From Eubacterium sp. (GTDB lineage: Bacteria > Bacillota > Clostridia > Lachnospirales > Lachnospiraceae): 64,000 nt of DNA. Position numbers and translations under genes: made by a program. The notes under the pieces are model-generated. The model saw only the letters and a program-made list of their open reading frames with translations. It was not told the DNA's origin and made no database searches. Location of the stretch: positions 1 to 64,000 of the forward strand of contig JAFRWY010000046.1 in NCBI GenBank assembly GCA_017437905.1, written 5' to 3'. Shown in pieces: positions 16,818-25,812 of the stretch (the stretch's first letter is position 1; each line of letters starts with the position of its first letter).

Positions 16818-18629
16818 ATGGACAAGGATGAAAAGAAGGAATATTTCCTCAGCGTGTACCGTCATTCACTGGCACACGTTATGGCAAAGGCCGTGATGGA
16901 GATCTTCGGTAAGGAGCAGGTGCAGATCACCATCGGACCGCAGATCGCAGATGGCGCGTATTATGATTTTGAACTTCCGCGTACCGTAACGCAGGATGAT
17001 TTCAAGACCATCGAGGACAAGATGCGCGAGATCATCAAGCGCCGCGAGGACTGGACACGGAAGGAAGTTTCCAAGGAAGAAGCACTGGAAATGTTCAAGG
17101 ATCAGCGTTTCAAAGTGGAGCTGATCAACGATCTTCCGGAGGACGAGACCATCACTGTATATTATACGGGAGATGATTATGTGGATCTCTGCCGCGGACC
17201 TCATGTCTCCAATTCCCAGGAACTGATGAATGCCGCATTCCAGATCCGCTCCGCATCCGGCGCTTACTGGCGCGGAGATGAGAAGCGCGATATGCTGCAG
17301 CGTATCTATATGTATGCATTTCCCAGCAAGGACGAGCTGAAGGCACATTTGAACCTGATCAAGGAAGCGCTGGAGCGTGACCATAAGAAGATCGGCAAAG
17401 AGCAGGAACTCTTCATGTTCGACGAGACCGCACCCGGTATGCCCTACTGGCTCCCTCGCGGATTCAAGCTGTACAACTCCCTGCTTACCTTCTGGCGCGA
17501 GCTGCATGAAGAGTACGGTTATCAGGAAATCCTGGCACCCGTCATCAACCACAGAACACTGTGGGAGACCTCAGGTCACTGGGGACATTACAAGGAGAAT
17601 ATGTTCCTTGTAACCAACGCATACACGGATGAAGAATCCGGCGAAGAGAAGATCGAGACGGATATCAAGTATGCCATCAAGCCCATGAACTGCCCGAATG
17701 CGATCAACGTATATAAGAACACCATGCACAGCTATAAGGAGCTGCCCCTTCGCTACAGCGAGACCCAGGTTATCCATCGCCGTGAGAAATCAGGCGAGCT
17801 GAACGGACTGTTCCGTGTACAGATGTTCCATCAGGACGACGATCATACCTTCCTTATGGAAGATCAGATCGAGCAGGAAATCTCCGATATCATGGATATC
17901 GCGGAGAAGATCTACGGCACATTCGGCCTGACCTATGTGGCTGAGCTTTCCACACGTCCGGATGACTTCATGGGAGCACCGGAACTCTGGGATGAAGCAG
18001 AAGCATCCCTGAAGCGTATTCTTGATAAGAAGTACGGAGAAGGCAACTATGAGATCAACGAAGGCGACGGTGCATTCTACGGACCGAAGATCGACCTGAA
18101 GATGAAAGACTGCATCGGCCGTGAGTGGCAGATGGGTACCATTCAGCTGGACTTCCAGCTTCCGCTCAACTTCGACCTTCGCTATATCGCACCCGACGGA
18201 ACCCAGAAACGACCCGTAATGATCCACAGAGCCATTTTCGGATCCTTCGAGCGATTTATCGGAATCATCATCGAGAACTTCAAGGGAGCATTCCCCTTCT
18301 GGGCATCCCCGTATCAGGTGGGCATCGTACCCATCCGTCCGGAGCATAACGACTACGCAAAGAAAGTCGAGAAAGCCCTTCGCGCAGCAGGCATCCGCGT
18401 GGAAGCCGACTACAGCGATGAGAACATGAAGACCAAGATCAAGGGCTTCAAGAAATATAAGGAACCCTATGTCCTTATCCTCGGTGACAAAGAAGCCGAA
18501 GAAGAGACCGTCTCTGTCAATGTCCGCGGTAACAAGCAGATGAACGGAATCGCCCTTGCAGACTTCGTCGACCTTTGCGTCAAGATGAACAAGGAGCGTA
18601 CACTCGAAGTTATCGACTCACTCGAGTAA
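16818..18629 (+). CDS. thrS: threonyl-tRNA synthetase without N-terminal TGS domain
   Basis: Charges tRNA-Thr. The 603-residue protein starts almost directly in the editing domain (HSLAH at residues 16-20; DLCRGPHV with the editing Cys near 124). It continues into the class II catalytic core (CPNAINVYKN, REKSGELNGLFRVQMFHQDD, GPKIDLKMKD, ...HRAIFGSFERF) and the anticodon-binding domain. The usual TGS domain of about 60 residues is missing. An AAGGAGGATAT site precedes ATG 16818 and no upstream in-frame extension supports a TGS domain. The T-box upstream matches the enzyme. Confidence 0.96.
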   Translation: MDKDEKKEYFLSVYRHSLAHVMAKAVMEIFGKEQVQITIGPQIADGAYYDFELPRTVTQDDFKTIEDKMREIIKRREDWTRKEVSKEEALEMFKDQRFKVELINDLPEDETITVYYTGDDYVDLCRGPHVSNSQELMNAAFQIRSASGAYWRGDEKRDMLQRIYMYAFPSKDELKAHLNLIKEALERDHKKIGKEQELFMFDETAPGMPYWLPRGFKLYNSLLTFWRELHEEYGYQEILAPVINHRTLWETSGHWGHYKENMFLVTNAYTDEESGEEKIETDIKYAIKPMNCPNAINVYKNTMHSYKELPLRYSETQVIHRREKSGELNGLFRVQMFHQDDDHTFLMEDQIEQEISDIMDIAEKIYGTFGLTYVAELSTRPDDFMGAPELWDEAEASLKRILDKKYGEGNYEINEGDGAFYGPKIDLKMKDCIGREWQMGTIQLDFQLPLNFDLRYIAPDGTQKRPVMIHRAIFGSFERFIGIIIENFKGAFPFWASPYQVGIVPIRPEHNDYAKKVEKALRAAGIRVEADYSDENMKTKIKGFKKYKEPYVLILGDKEAEEETVSVNVRGNKQMNGIALADFVDLCVKMNKERTLEVIDSLE

Positions 18630-18650
18630 ATTTCAAATCAATTTTATGTT

Positions 18651-18686
18651 AACCGGCACAGACATCGCGTCTGTGCCGGTTTTTTC
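18651..18686 (+). terminator. rho-independent terminator of thrS
   Basis: AACCGGCACAGA pairs perfectly with TCTGTGCCGGTT around CATCGCG, followed by a T run. Confidence 0.92.
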
Positions 18687-18764
18687 AAATCTCAAGGGAT
18701 GGTGTGGCTGCCACGATTTGCTTTTGAGGATGTTGTGAGGTGTCGATATACAGATGACCTGTGT

Positions 18765-18972
18765 CTCAAGGTGATAAGAATCCGGCCGTGATGTTGTCCA
18801 TCGATATAATGGATGTTCAGTATCTCAAGACGATAGGAATCCGGCCGTAATGCTATCCACTGATAATATAGATATTTAGAGACACAAGGTGATTGGTATC
18901 CGGCCGTGATGCTATCCACTGATATTATGGATATTTTGGGACTCAAGGCGCTAAGTGTCCGGCCACGATGCT
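18765..18972. repeat. 59-bp tandem repeat, about 3.5 copies
   Basis: Units begin at 18765, 18824, 18883 and 18942 (the last is partial). Each starts CTCAAG-like, carries ATCCGGCCGTRATG near its middle and ends in an AT-rich stretch. A weakly similar unit may start at 18691. The spacing is exactly 59 nt. No open frame runs through the array. Confidence 0.8.
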
Positions 18973-19068
18973 GTTTTCGGGGTCATCACGGGTCCCGGCA
19001 CTTGGCAATCCGCAAGCACGAAGTGCGCAGCGGGAAGCCTACGTGCCGCTGGGGGTACCCGTGGCTAA

Positions 19069-19223
19069 GGCGCGAGCCGGGCCCCGAAAACAGCATACGT
19101 GGCGGAGGACACAGCGCCGGGGCTTGCACCGTAAAACTGCAAGCCACTTCGATTCGAGCAAAATGGGAGGGCGCGAGCCGGGCCACGAAAACAGCATACG
19201 TGGCGGAGGACACAGCGCCGGGG
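19069..19223. repeat. 54-bp direct repeat pair
   Basis: GGCGCGAGCCGGGCC...CAGCGCCGGGG occurs at 19069-19122 and again at 19170-19223 with one mismatch, offset 101 nt. The word GATGCTGTTTTCGGGG at 18966-18982 is an inverted partial copy. No gene is visible between 18690 and 19329. Confidence 0.75.
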
Positions 19224-19329
19224 TTGCAAAGGACACAGCACCGCCACCCGGGTAGAAAAAACTTGATATTTCCAGCCGGATAACATAAAATAGAACCAAG
19301 TATGTGTTCCTATAAGAAGGAGAAGAATC

Positions 19330-19824
19330 ATGCTGGACGAAAAAAAGATCCGTCTTATGACGAGGGTCAGCATTTACGAGAAAAATGAAGAATACGGCGA
19401 CCTTGTCCTGGCCCGTTACTACAGGGAGGACTATGTACGCTTTGGCTGCATCCGTGCACTCCTTATTGCAACGCTGACATACTGGCTGACAGTAGCGGCG
19501 TATGCATTCTATCAGTTCGAAGAACTCCTGAAGGAGATCAACAATCTTGACTATTTCAGCATCATCGGCAAGCTGATGCTCGGATACGTTGGTTTCCTTG
19601 GAGTGATCTATGTTCTTGCATTTCTGATCTACAATGTCAGATACCAGTACGCAAAAAAAGGATTAATTGCATATAACCGGAATCTTAAACGCCTGATCGA
19701 GATCGTTGAGAAAGAAGAGTACGTCAACGAAGTGAAGGAAGCACAGGTTCAGGTAAGCAGGAGCATCGGAGGTGATGATCCGGAACTGGACAAGATCTTA
19801 GGCGAGAGGGGTAAACAGGAATGA
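19330..19824 (+). CDS. two-helix membrane protein of unknown function
   Basis: A 164-residue protein not recognised as a named family. A charged N-terminus (about 40 residues) is followed by two membrane helices (about 43-63 and 83-107) and a charged C-terminal tail. GAAGGAGAAG precedes the ATG. Its stop overlaps the next gene's start (ATGA), and both lie directly upstream of cdaA-cdaR, which suggests a role linked to the envelope or c-di-AMP. That link is inference. Confidence 0.75.
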   Translation: MLDEKKIRLMTRVSIYEKNEEYGDLVLARYYREDYVRFGCIRALLIATLTYWLTVAAYAFYQFEELLKEINNLDYFSIIGKLMLGYVGFLGVIYVLAFLIYNVRYQYAKKGLIAYNRNLKRLIEIVEKEEYVNEVKEAQVQVSRSIGGDDPELDKILGERGKQE

Positions 19825-21206
19825 TAAGCACGTTGTTTGGCATAAAGAATAAGATACGGGACATAATCCGTAAGTATCAGGAGATCATCTTCCCGATCCT
19901 TCGGCTTGGCTGGTGTTTCCTCGTATTCACAAATGTACACACCATGTTCCACTATGTGGATCTTTTTGACAACAAACTGGTGATCTTCCTGCTTTCGGTT
20001 CTGTGCGCGGTTCTGCCGGATGCATTTCTTGTATTCGCGGCAGGAGCTATGATCGGTTATAACTGTTTTGTCGTGAATCTGGAAGTCGGACTGGCATTTT
20101 CGGTTGTCTTCATGTTCATGTATTGCGTGTATATCCGGTTCTTCCCGAAGCACGCATACGCGATCTTCCTTGTGCCGATCTGCTATGCCATCGGTATGCC
20201 GTATGTGGCACCGCTGCTGATCCTCGTGATCACCGGAATCCGCGGGGCTATCCCGGCCGGCTTCGGCGTGGCACTGTATTACTTTGCAAATACCGTTCAG
20301 GATATCCAGGTACAGCTGACAACGGCTGAAGATGACTCGAAGGTTGAAATCCTGAAATACTTCGTGGAGAACTTCCTGAAGAACAAGGAAATGCTGATGC
20401 TGATGCTTGTATTCGCCTTAACGGTGGTTGCGGCATCCATCATTTATCAGCTGTCCTTCCCGTTTTCACATTATGCGGCGATCCTGTCGGGCGTGATCTT
20501 CTGCGTGGTATTTACCATCATTGTCGCAGCGATCTTCAAGGAAACCGCCGATACGACAGCGGCCTTTACCGGCTCCTTCATCGGATTCCTGTTCTGTATC
20601 GTCATGGAAACGTGTAAGGGTGTACTGGACTTCCCGCGAACGGAACGAGTCCAGTTTGAAGATGATGAATACTATTACTATGTAAAAGCGGTTCCGAAGC
20701 TGGATGCTCCGAAGAAAAAGAAGAAGCGTCCCGCAGAAGGCGGACCGAAGAAACCGTCACCGGAGATGATACGGAAAGAAGGACAGAAGCCCGCACCATC
20801 CGGAAGGGCGGAACTTCCGCCGGGAGCGATGCCTGGAAATCAGCAGGGAACCATGCAGGGAAATCAGTCGGCAGGAAGAGGATATGCGGAGTTCCCGCAG
20901 GGGAATCAGCCGGTTGCCACAGGCGGTGATTTCCCGAGAGGAAGTTACGTGGCACCAAACGGGCCTGCGGCACCTGCGCAGCCGGAACCCCAGCCGGTGG
21001 AACGGATCAACCGGGCGGATCTCGTGAATGCACGACGGGTGGAAGAGACAAGAAAAGCCAGAGCGGAGAATCTGGAAAGACGCAGATATGAAGAACCGGT
21101 TATGGTAGAGCCTGAACCGGAGCCGGAAGATGACGGAATGCCGGTAAGAAGGAAGGACAGGAAGAAGGTGCAGCTGCCGGAGGATGAATTCGAAGATCTC
21201 GGCTGA
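19821..21206 (+). CDS. polytopic membrane protein with proline-rich cytoplasmic tail
   Basis: A 461-residue protein not assigned to a known family. Roughly eight to ten hydrophobic helices fill residues 20-270. The last 170 residues are hydrophilic, Pro/Gly/Gln/Glu-rich and include a basic KKKKKRP run and MPGNQQGTMQGNQ-type repeats. It overlaps the preceding gene by 4 nt and sits 25 nt before cdaA, so it is probably in the same operon. Confidence 0.75.
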   Translation: MISTLFGIKNKIRDIIRKYQEIIFPILRLGWCFLVFTNVHTMFHYVDLFDNKLVIFLLSVLCAVLPDAFLVFAAGAMIGYNCFVVNLEVGLAFSVVFMFMYCVYIRFFPKHAYAIFLVPICYAIGMPYVAPLLILVITGIRGAIPAGFGVALYYFANTVQDIQVQLTTAEDDSKVEILKYFVENFLKNKEMLMLMLVFALTVVAASIIYQLSFPFSHYAAILSGVIFCVVFTIIVAAIFKETADTTAAFTGSFIGFLFCIVMETCKGVLDFPRTERVQFEDDEYYYYVKAVPKLDAPKKKKKRPAEGGPKKPSPEMIRKEGQKPAPSGRAELPPGAMPGNQQGTMQGNQSAGRGYAEFPQGNQPVATGGDFPRGSYVAPNGPAAPAQPEPQPVERINRADLVNARRVEETRKARAENLERRRYEEPVMVEPEPEPEDDGMPVRRKDRKKVQLPEDEFEDLG

Positions 21207-21230
21207 TGCATATAGGAGTACAGTAGGGCG

Positions 21231-22121
21231 ATGGGTAGTATCGGAACATTTTTCCGCACATATTTCGACTGGTTTTATGTACCGCATTTAACCTGGACGG
21301 ATGTGCTGGATATCATCATAATTGCATATCTGCTGTATCATATCCTGCTATGGTTCAAGACCAGCCGTGCCTGGACACTGCTGAAGGGAATACTGGTACT
21401 TCTGCTGTTTCTGGGTATTGCGGCACTGCTGCGTCTGAATACCATTCTTTGGCTTGCAAAGAATATCGCAAGCGTTCTGATCATAGCACTCATCATTTTG
21501 TTCCAGCCGGAACTTCGAAGAGCGCTGGATGAACTGGGACGAAAGAAACTCTTTAACCGTTTCTTCAACTTTGATGACAGGGATGAGACGGAAAGCAGGT
21601 TCTCGGATAAGACGGTTTACGAACTTGTCCGGACGGCGGCCGAACTGTCCAAGGCGAAGACGGGAGCACTGATCGTGATCGAGCATGACACGCCGCTGGG
21701 TGAGTACGAGCGTACCGGCATCAGTCTGGATGCGGTGGTAAGTACACAGCTGCTGGTCAACATTTTCGAGAGGAATACACCTCTGCATGACGGTGCGGTG
21801 ATCGTTCGGGATAACCGTGTGGTGGCGGCTACCTGTTACCTGCCGCTGACGGAACGAAGAGATGTGAATAAGGAACTGGGAACCCGGCACCGTGCAGGTC
21901 TCGGACTCAGTGAAAATACGGATAGTATGACCATCATTGTATCCGAAGAGACCGGAGCCGTTTCGGTCGCATACAGGGGACAACTGGTCCGGAATCTGAA
22001 TGATGATTCCCTTCGAAAGCAGTTGGAGCTTCTGCAGGATAAGCAGATCGAGCAGAGGCGCAGGAGATGGAAGAAGGGAGGGCAGAACGATGAAACAGAA
22101 AATCGGAAAAACTCTGTTTAA
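21231..22121 (+). CDS. cdaA: diadenylate cyclase CdaA
   Basis: Makes c-di-AMP from two ATP at the membrane. Three N-terminal helices (about residues 15-90) precede the DAC domain, which carries LHDGAVIV (DGA at about 187-189) and the RHR motif (about 219-221) followed by AGLGLSE. Length 296 fits the CdaA class. cdaR overlaps its 3' end by 32 nt, the standard cdaA-cdaR pairing. Confidence 0.96.
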   Translation: MGSIGTFFRTYFDWFYVPHLTWTDVLDIIIIAYLLYHILLWFKTSRAWTLLKGILVLLLFLGIAALLRLNTILWLAKNIASVLIIALIILFQPELRRALDELGRKKLFNRFFNFDDRDETESRFSDKTVYELVRTAAELSKAKTGALIVIEHDTPLGEYERTGISLDAVVSTQLLVNIFERNTPLHDGAVIVRDNRVVAATCYLPLTERRDVNKELGTRHRAGLGLSENTDSMTIIVSEETGAVSVAYRGQLVRNLNDDSLRKQLELLQDKQIEQRRRRWKKGGQNDETENRKNSV

Positions 22122-23415
22122 TCATATCGGACTGAAGATCCTCTCTCTGGTCCTGGCCGTCCTTCTCTGGGGAATCGTCATGAATCTGGCTGATTATTCC
22201 ATGACGAAGACGATCCGAAATATCGATGTGACACAGACGAACGGATCCGCCATAGAAAATATGGGTAAGGTCTATAATGTTCAGGACGGTGAGACGGTGG
22301 ATATCGTGGTCAAGGGACCCAGGTCTGTCGTGGATCCGCTGACGGCAGAAGACTTCACGGCGGTTGCCGATCTTTCGGAGCTGTCACTGACCAACTCCGT
22401 CACCATAGTAGTGCGTGCGAAGGACTCCCAGACCGCCAGCCGGATCGAGATCAACTGTGTTGATAACATCATGAATCTCACCATAGAGGATAAGATATCG
22501 AAGGAACTTCCCATCAAGGCCATTGCAAATGGTGATGTAGCGGAAGGCTATGCCATCGGAGGAATCTCCGTAACACCGAACATCATCCGGATCTCCGGAC
22601 CGGAATCCATCGTAAACCGCGTGACGGAAGTCCGGGCGTCCGTGGATGCCAGAGGCGTCAGCGCGAATCTGAAGAAGACGGTTACGCCGCTTTGTATCAA
22701 TGCTTACGGTGAATCCATGGCGGACCGGCCCATCGAGATGAGTGTATCCGAGGTAACGGTGGATATGACCGTTTATCCTACGAAGACGGTACCGCTGGTG
22801 CTGGGCAGTGATGGCTCTCCGGCGGACGGATATTCGGTGGTGGAGATCAATTACAATCCGCAGGAAGTAACCATCGCGGCTTCCGAAGAAGTACTTGATA
22901 AGACAAATGCGATCTATATCAATGACATTTCCGTGGAGGGCCTCAGCGAGAACAAGGAAATGAACCTGGCGATCTCGGATTATCTGTGGAAGGGCGTGAT
23001 CCTGGCAGATCAGAATACGGAAGTGGCAGTCAATGTGGTTCTTGAGAAGCAGGCGGAACGGGAGATTGAAGTGTCTGCCGAAGATATTGCCATCATGGGC
23101 ATGAACGTGGCTTATGATTATACACTGACCACGTCCCCCGGCTTCAAACTGAAGTTGAAGGGACTTCAGGCGGATATCGGAGATGTGGAGAAGAGTTCGT
23201 TGCAGCTGTCGGTGGATGCAACCGATCTGGAGGTGGGTGAGCATATCATGCGGCTTACCTATGCGGTGCCGAAGAAAACCGTGCTGACAGTACTCGGAAA
23301 GGTGACGCTGACGGTTTCGGAACGGCAGGAGACCACCGAGGAACAGCAGCAACAACAGCAGCAACAGCAGGACGGAAATACGCCGGCGGTACCGGGAGAG
23401 AACAATCCCGGATGA
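22090..23415 (+). CDS. cdaR: YbbR-domain regulator of CdaA
   Basis: Membrane-anchored extracytoplasmic regulator of CdaA. The N-terminal helix (ILSLVLAVLLWGIVMN) is followed by repeated YbbR domains, each with a PLXXXXXGXXAXGY-like turn (AIANGDVAEGYAIGG; SDGSPADGYSVVE). The frame is open from 22000, but ATG 22090 has GGGAGGGC upstream and the usual short anchor. The C-terminus is unusual: an EEQ-rich tract with ten Gln in a row (about 23338-23370), then a short tail. Confidence 0.93.
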   Translation: MKQKIGKTLFNHIGLKILSLVLAVLLWGIVMNLADYSMTKTIRNIDVTQTNGSAIENMGKVYNVQDGETVDIVVKGPRSVVDPLTAEDFTAVADLSELSLTNSVTIVVRAKDSQTASRIEINCVDNIMNLTIEDKISKELPIKAIANGDVAEGYAIGGISVTPNIIRISGPESIVNRVTEVRASVDARGVSANLKKTVTPLCINAYGESMADRPIEMSVSEVTVDMTVYPTKTVPLVLGSDGSPADGYSVVEINYNPQEVTIAASEEVLDKTNAIYINDISVEGLSENKEMNLAISDYLWKGVILADQNTEVAVNVVLEKQAEREIEVSAEDIAIMGMNVAYDYTLTTSPGFKLKLKGLQADIGDVEKSSLQLSVDATDLEVGEHIMRLTYAVPKKTVLTVLGKVTLTVSERQETTEEQQQQQQQQQDGNTPAVPGENNPG

Positions 23416-23469
23416 TCATGAACCGGATACATCCGTGGCTGCAGAAAACTGTTTCGGATAAAAGACAAT

Positions 23470-23512
23470 ACCTGCCATGCTACGGGAATGCTGTGGCATG
23501 GCAGGTCGTTCT
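23470..23512 (+). terminator. terminator of the cdaA-cdaR operon
   Basis: ACCTGCCATGC (23470-23480) pairs perfectly with GCATGGCAGGT (23496-23506), followed by CGTTCTT. Confidence 0.65.
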
Positions 23513-23600
23513 TAAAATGTAAAGCTTCGGCGGAAAGGAAGGTCTGCCGGTGCTTTGCGGTAATAAAAGGGGTATAACATTTCAAAAAGGAGGGGTATCT

Positions 23601-24326
23601 ATGCAGGAAGCGATCGAAAGACTGCAGCAGGCAGTAAATGAGTCAGAGTATATCGTGTTCTTCGGCGGAGCCGGGGTTTCGACGGAAAGCGGGATCCCTG
23701 ATTTCCGGAGCCAGGACGGACTTTACTCCCAGAAGTACAAGTATCCGCCGGAAACCATAGTCAGCCACAGCTTCTTCATGCGGAAGACGGAAGAATTCTA
23801 TGATTTCTACCGGGATAAGATGATCATCACCACAGCAAAGCCCAATGCGGCCCATTTGAAGCTGGCGGAGATGGAAGAGAAGGGCAAGCTGAAGGCGGTC
23901 ATTACACAGAACATCGACGGTCTCCATCAGGCGGCCGGCAGCAGGGAGGTTCTGGAACTCCACGGTTCGACTCTCCGGAATTACTGCATGAACTGCGGAA
24001 AACGCTATGATGATATCAAATACATCTCGGAAAGCACCGGCGTACCGAAATGCGACTGCGGCGGAACCATCCGTCCGGATGTGGTGCTTTATGAAGAAGG
24101 GCTGGATGACAGCGTGATCCGCCGGGCCGTGGATCATATCGCCCGGGCAGATCTGCTGATCATCGGAGGAACCTCACTGGTGGTTTATCCGGCAGCGGGC
24201 TTCATCGATTATTTCCACGGAAAGCATCTTGCGGTGATCAATCTGGCATCGACCTCCAGGGATTCATTCGCGGATATCCTGATCCAGGGGAAGATCGGAG
24301 AGGTACTGTCGCAGATCACGGTGTAG
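23601..24326 (+). CDS. cobB: Sir2-family NAD-dependent protein deacylase
   Basis: Removes acyl groups from protein lysines with NAD+. The 241-residue class U/III-like sirtuin has GAGVSTESGIPDFR, the TQNIDGLHQAAG loop, a catalytic His in LELHGS, and a zinc site (CMNCGKRY ... CDCGG). GGTSLVVYPAAG closes the NAD pocket. ATG 23601, preceded by AAAGGAGGGG, is preferred over the open-frame start at 23550. Confidence 0.95.
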   Translation: MQEAIERLQQAVNESEYIVFFGGAGVSTESGIPDFRSQDGLYSQKYKYPPETIVSHSFFMRKTEEFYDFYRDKMIITTAKPNAAHLKLAEMEEKGKLKAVITQNIDGLHQAAGSREVLELHGSTLRNYCMNCGKRYDDIKYISESTGVPKCDCGGTIRPDVVLYEEGLDDSVIRRAVDHIARADLLIIGGTSLVVYPAAGFIDYFHGKHLAVINLASTSRDSFADILIQGKIGEVLSQITV

Positions 24327-24342
24327 ATCGCTGAAAAATATA

Positions 24343-24371
24343 TTGACGAAACGGCGCATTTCAACGATAAT
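24343..24371 (+). promoter_or_regulatory. candidate promoter of glyA
   Basis: TTGACG (24343-24348), 17 nt, GATAAT (24366-24371), about 70 nt before the glyA ATG. Confidence 0.6.
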
Positions 24372-24439
24372 TAGAAGGATTGACGGAGCGTGAGCAGTTC
24401 CGTCCCGGCAGAGTATCTTACATGTGAAAGGAGAAAGAC

Positions 24440-25675
24440 ATGTTTAATTTTGAAGAGGTCCTCCTCACGGACCCGGAGGTAGCACAGGCAATGACGGATG
24501 AGTACAACCGTCAGAATCAGAATCTGGAGTTGATCGCTTCCGAGAATATCGCTTCCAAGGCGGTTATGGCAGCTATGGGCTCTCATTTGACCAACAAGTA
24601 TGCAGAGGGCTATCCGGGAAAGCGTTACTACGGCGGATGCGTGTACGTGGATGTGGTTGAGGAACTTGCAAGAGAGCGTGCAAAGAAGCTCTTCGGGGCT
24701 GAGTATGCAAATGTACAGCCGCATTCCGGTGCACAGGCAAATATGGCCGTATTCTTTGCGGTTATGCAGCCGGGCGATACCTTCATGGGTATGAATCTGG
24801 ACCACGGCGGACATCTGACACACGGAAGTCCGGTAAACATGTCCGGTAAATATTTCAACTGCGTGCCCTACGGCGTCAATGCCGAGGGTCGGATCGACTA
24901 TGATGAGGTTCTCCGGATCGCAAAGGAGTGCAAGCCGAAGCTGATCGTTGCAGGCGCTTCCGCTTATGCAAGAGAGATCGATTTCAAGAAGTTCCGCGAG
25001 ATCGCAGATGAGGTCGGTGCGGTACTGATGGTGGATATGGCACATATCGCAGGTCTGGTTGCCACCGGCAATCACATGAGCCCGATCCCGTATGCGGACA
25101 TCACAACCACTACGACCCACAAGACCCTGCGGGGACCCCGCGGTGGTATGATCCTCTGCAGTGAGGAAGTGAACAAGAAGTACAACTTCAACAAGTCCGT
25201 ATTCCCGGGAATCCAGGGCGGCCCGCTGATGCATGTCATCGCAGCAAAGGCTGTCTGCTTCAAGGAGGCACTTTCCACAGAGTATAAGGCATATATGGAC
25301 CGTGTGGTTGAGAATGCATCGACTCTTGCAGGTGCACTGATGGAGAGAGGCTTCGATATCGTGTCCGGTGGTACGGACAATCACCTGATGCTGGTTGATC
25401 TGCAGAAGATGGGGCTTACCGGCAAGGAAGTGGAGAAGCTTCTGGATGAGGTTCACATTACCGTGAACAAGAATACGGTTCCGAACGATCCCCAGTCTCC
25501 GTTCGTAACCAGCGGTATCCGTGTGGGAACACCGGCAGTCACCACCCGTGGCGCGGTGAAGGAGGACATGTTTGTGATCGCAGATGCCTTCAAGGCAGCC
25601 ATCGTTGACCGTGACAATGCAGCGGCTATGGCACTGGTTGAGAGCATCACGAAGAAGTACCCGATCTATAAGTAA
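24440..25675 (+). CDS. glyA: serine hydroxymethyltransferase
   Basis: Interconverts serine and glycine with tetrahydrofolate, the main source of one-carbon units. The 411-residue PLP enzyme has the Lys motif [28 protein letters not shown] near the N-terminus and [10 protein letters not shown]. Length and motifs are complete. A GAAAGGAGAAAG site precedes the ATG. Confidence 0.98.
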   Translation: MFNFEEVLLTDPEVAQAMTDEYNRQNQNLELIASENIASKAVMAAMGSHLTNKYAEGYPGKRYYGGCVYVDVVEELARERAKKLFGAEYANVQPHSGAQANMAVFFAVMQPGDTFMGMNLDHGGHLTHGSPVNMSGKYFNCVPYGVNAEGRIDYDEVLRIAKECKPKLIVAGASAYAREIDFKKFREIADEVGAVLMVDMAHIAGLVATGNHMSPIPYADITTTTTHKTLRGPRGGMILCSEEVNKKYNFNKSVFPGIQGGPLMHVIAAKAVCFKEALSTEYKAYMDRVVENASTLAGALMERGFDIVSGGTDNHLMLVDLQKMGLTGKEVEKLLDEVHITVNKNTVPNDPQSPFVTSGIRVGTPAVTTRGAVKEDMFVIADAFKAAIVDRDNAAAMALVESITKKYPIYK

Positions 25676-25698
25676 ACCGGAATAATGAAGTGACGTTT

Positions 25699-25738
25699 GA
25701 CATCGAGTAGAAGGGAATCCCTCTTCTGCTCGATTGTC
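25699..25738. repeat. palindromic element, copy 1 (possible glyA terminator)
   Basis: GACATCGAGTAGAAGGGAAT mirrors CCCTCTTCTGCTCGATTGTC. A near copy lies at 41418-41456. It follows glyA and could also act as its terminator, though no long T run follows. Confidence 0.55.
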
Positions 25739-25812
25739 GATTTATCCCAGTGTGAGAAGACCCCCCGCATATCAGGTGGTGGGTGATATAACATCTGTCT
25801 CGCGAGCGAGAC

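Noticed and set aside
18765..18972. Possible CRISPR array
   Set aside because: The units are contiguous 59-bp repeats without unique spacers, and no cas gene is present.
24372..24439. Riboswitch (THF or glycine) before glyA
   Set aside because: The 70-nt leader shows no recognisable aptamer motif.
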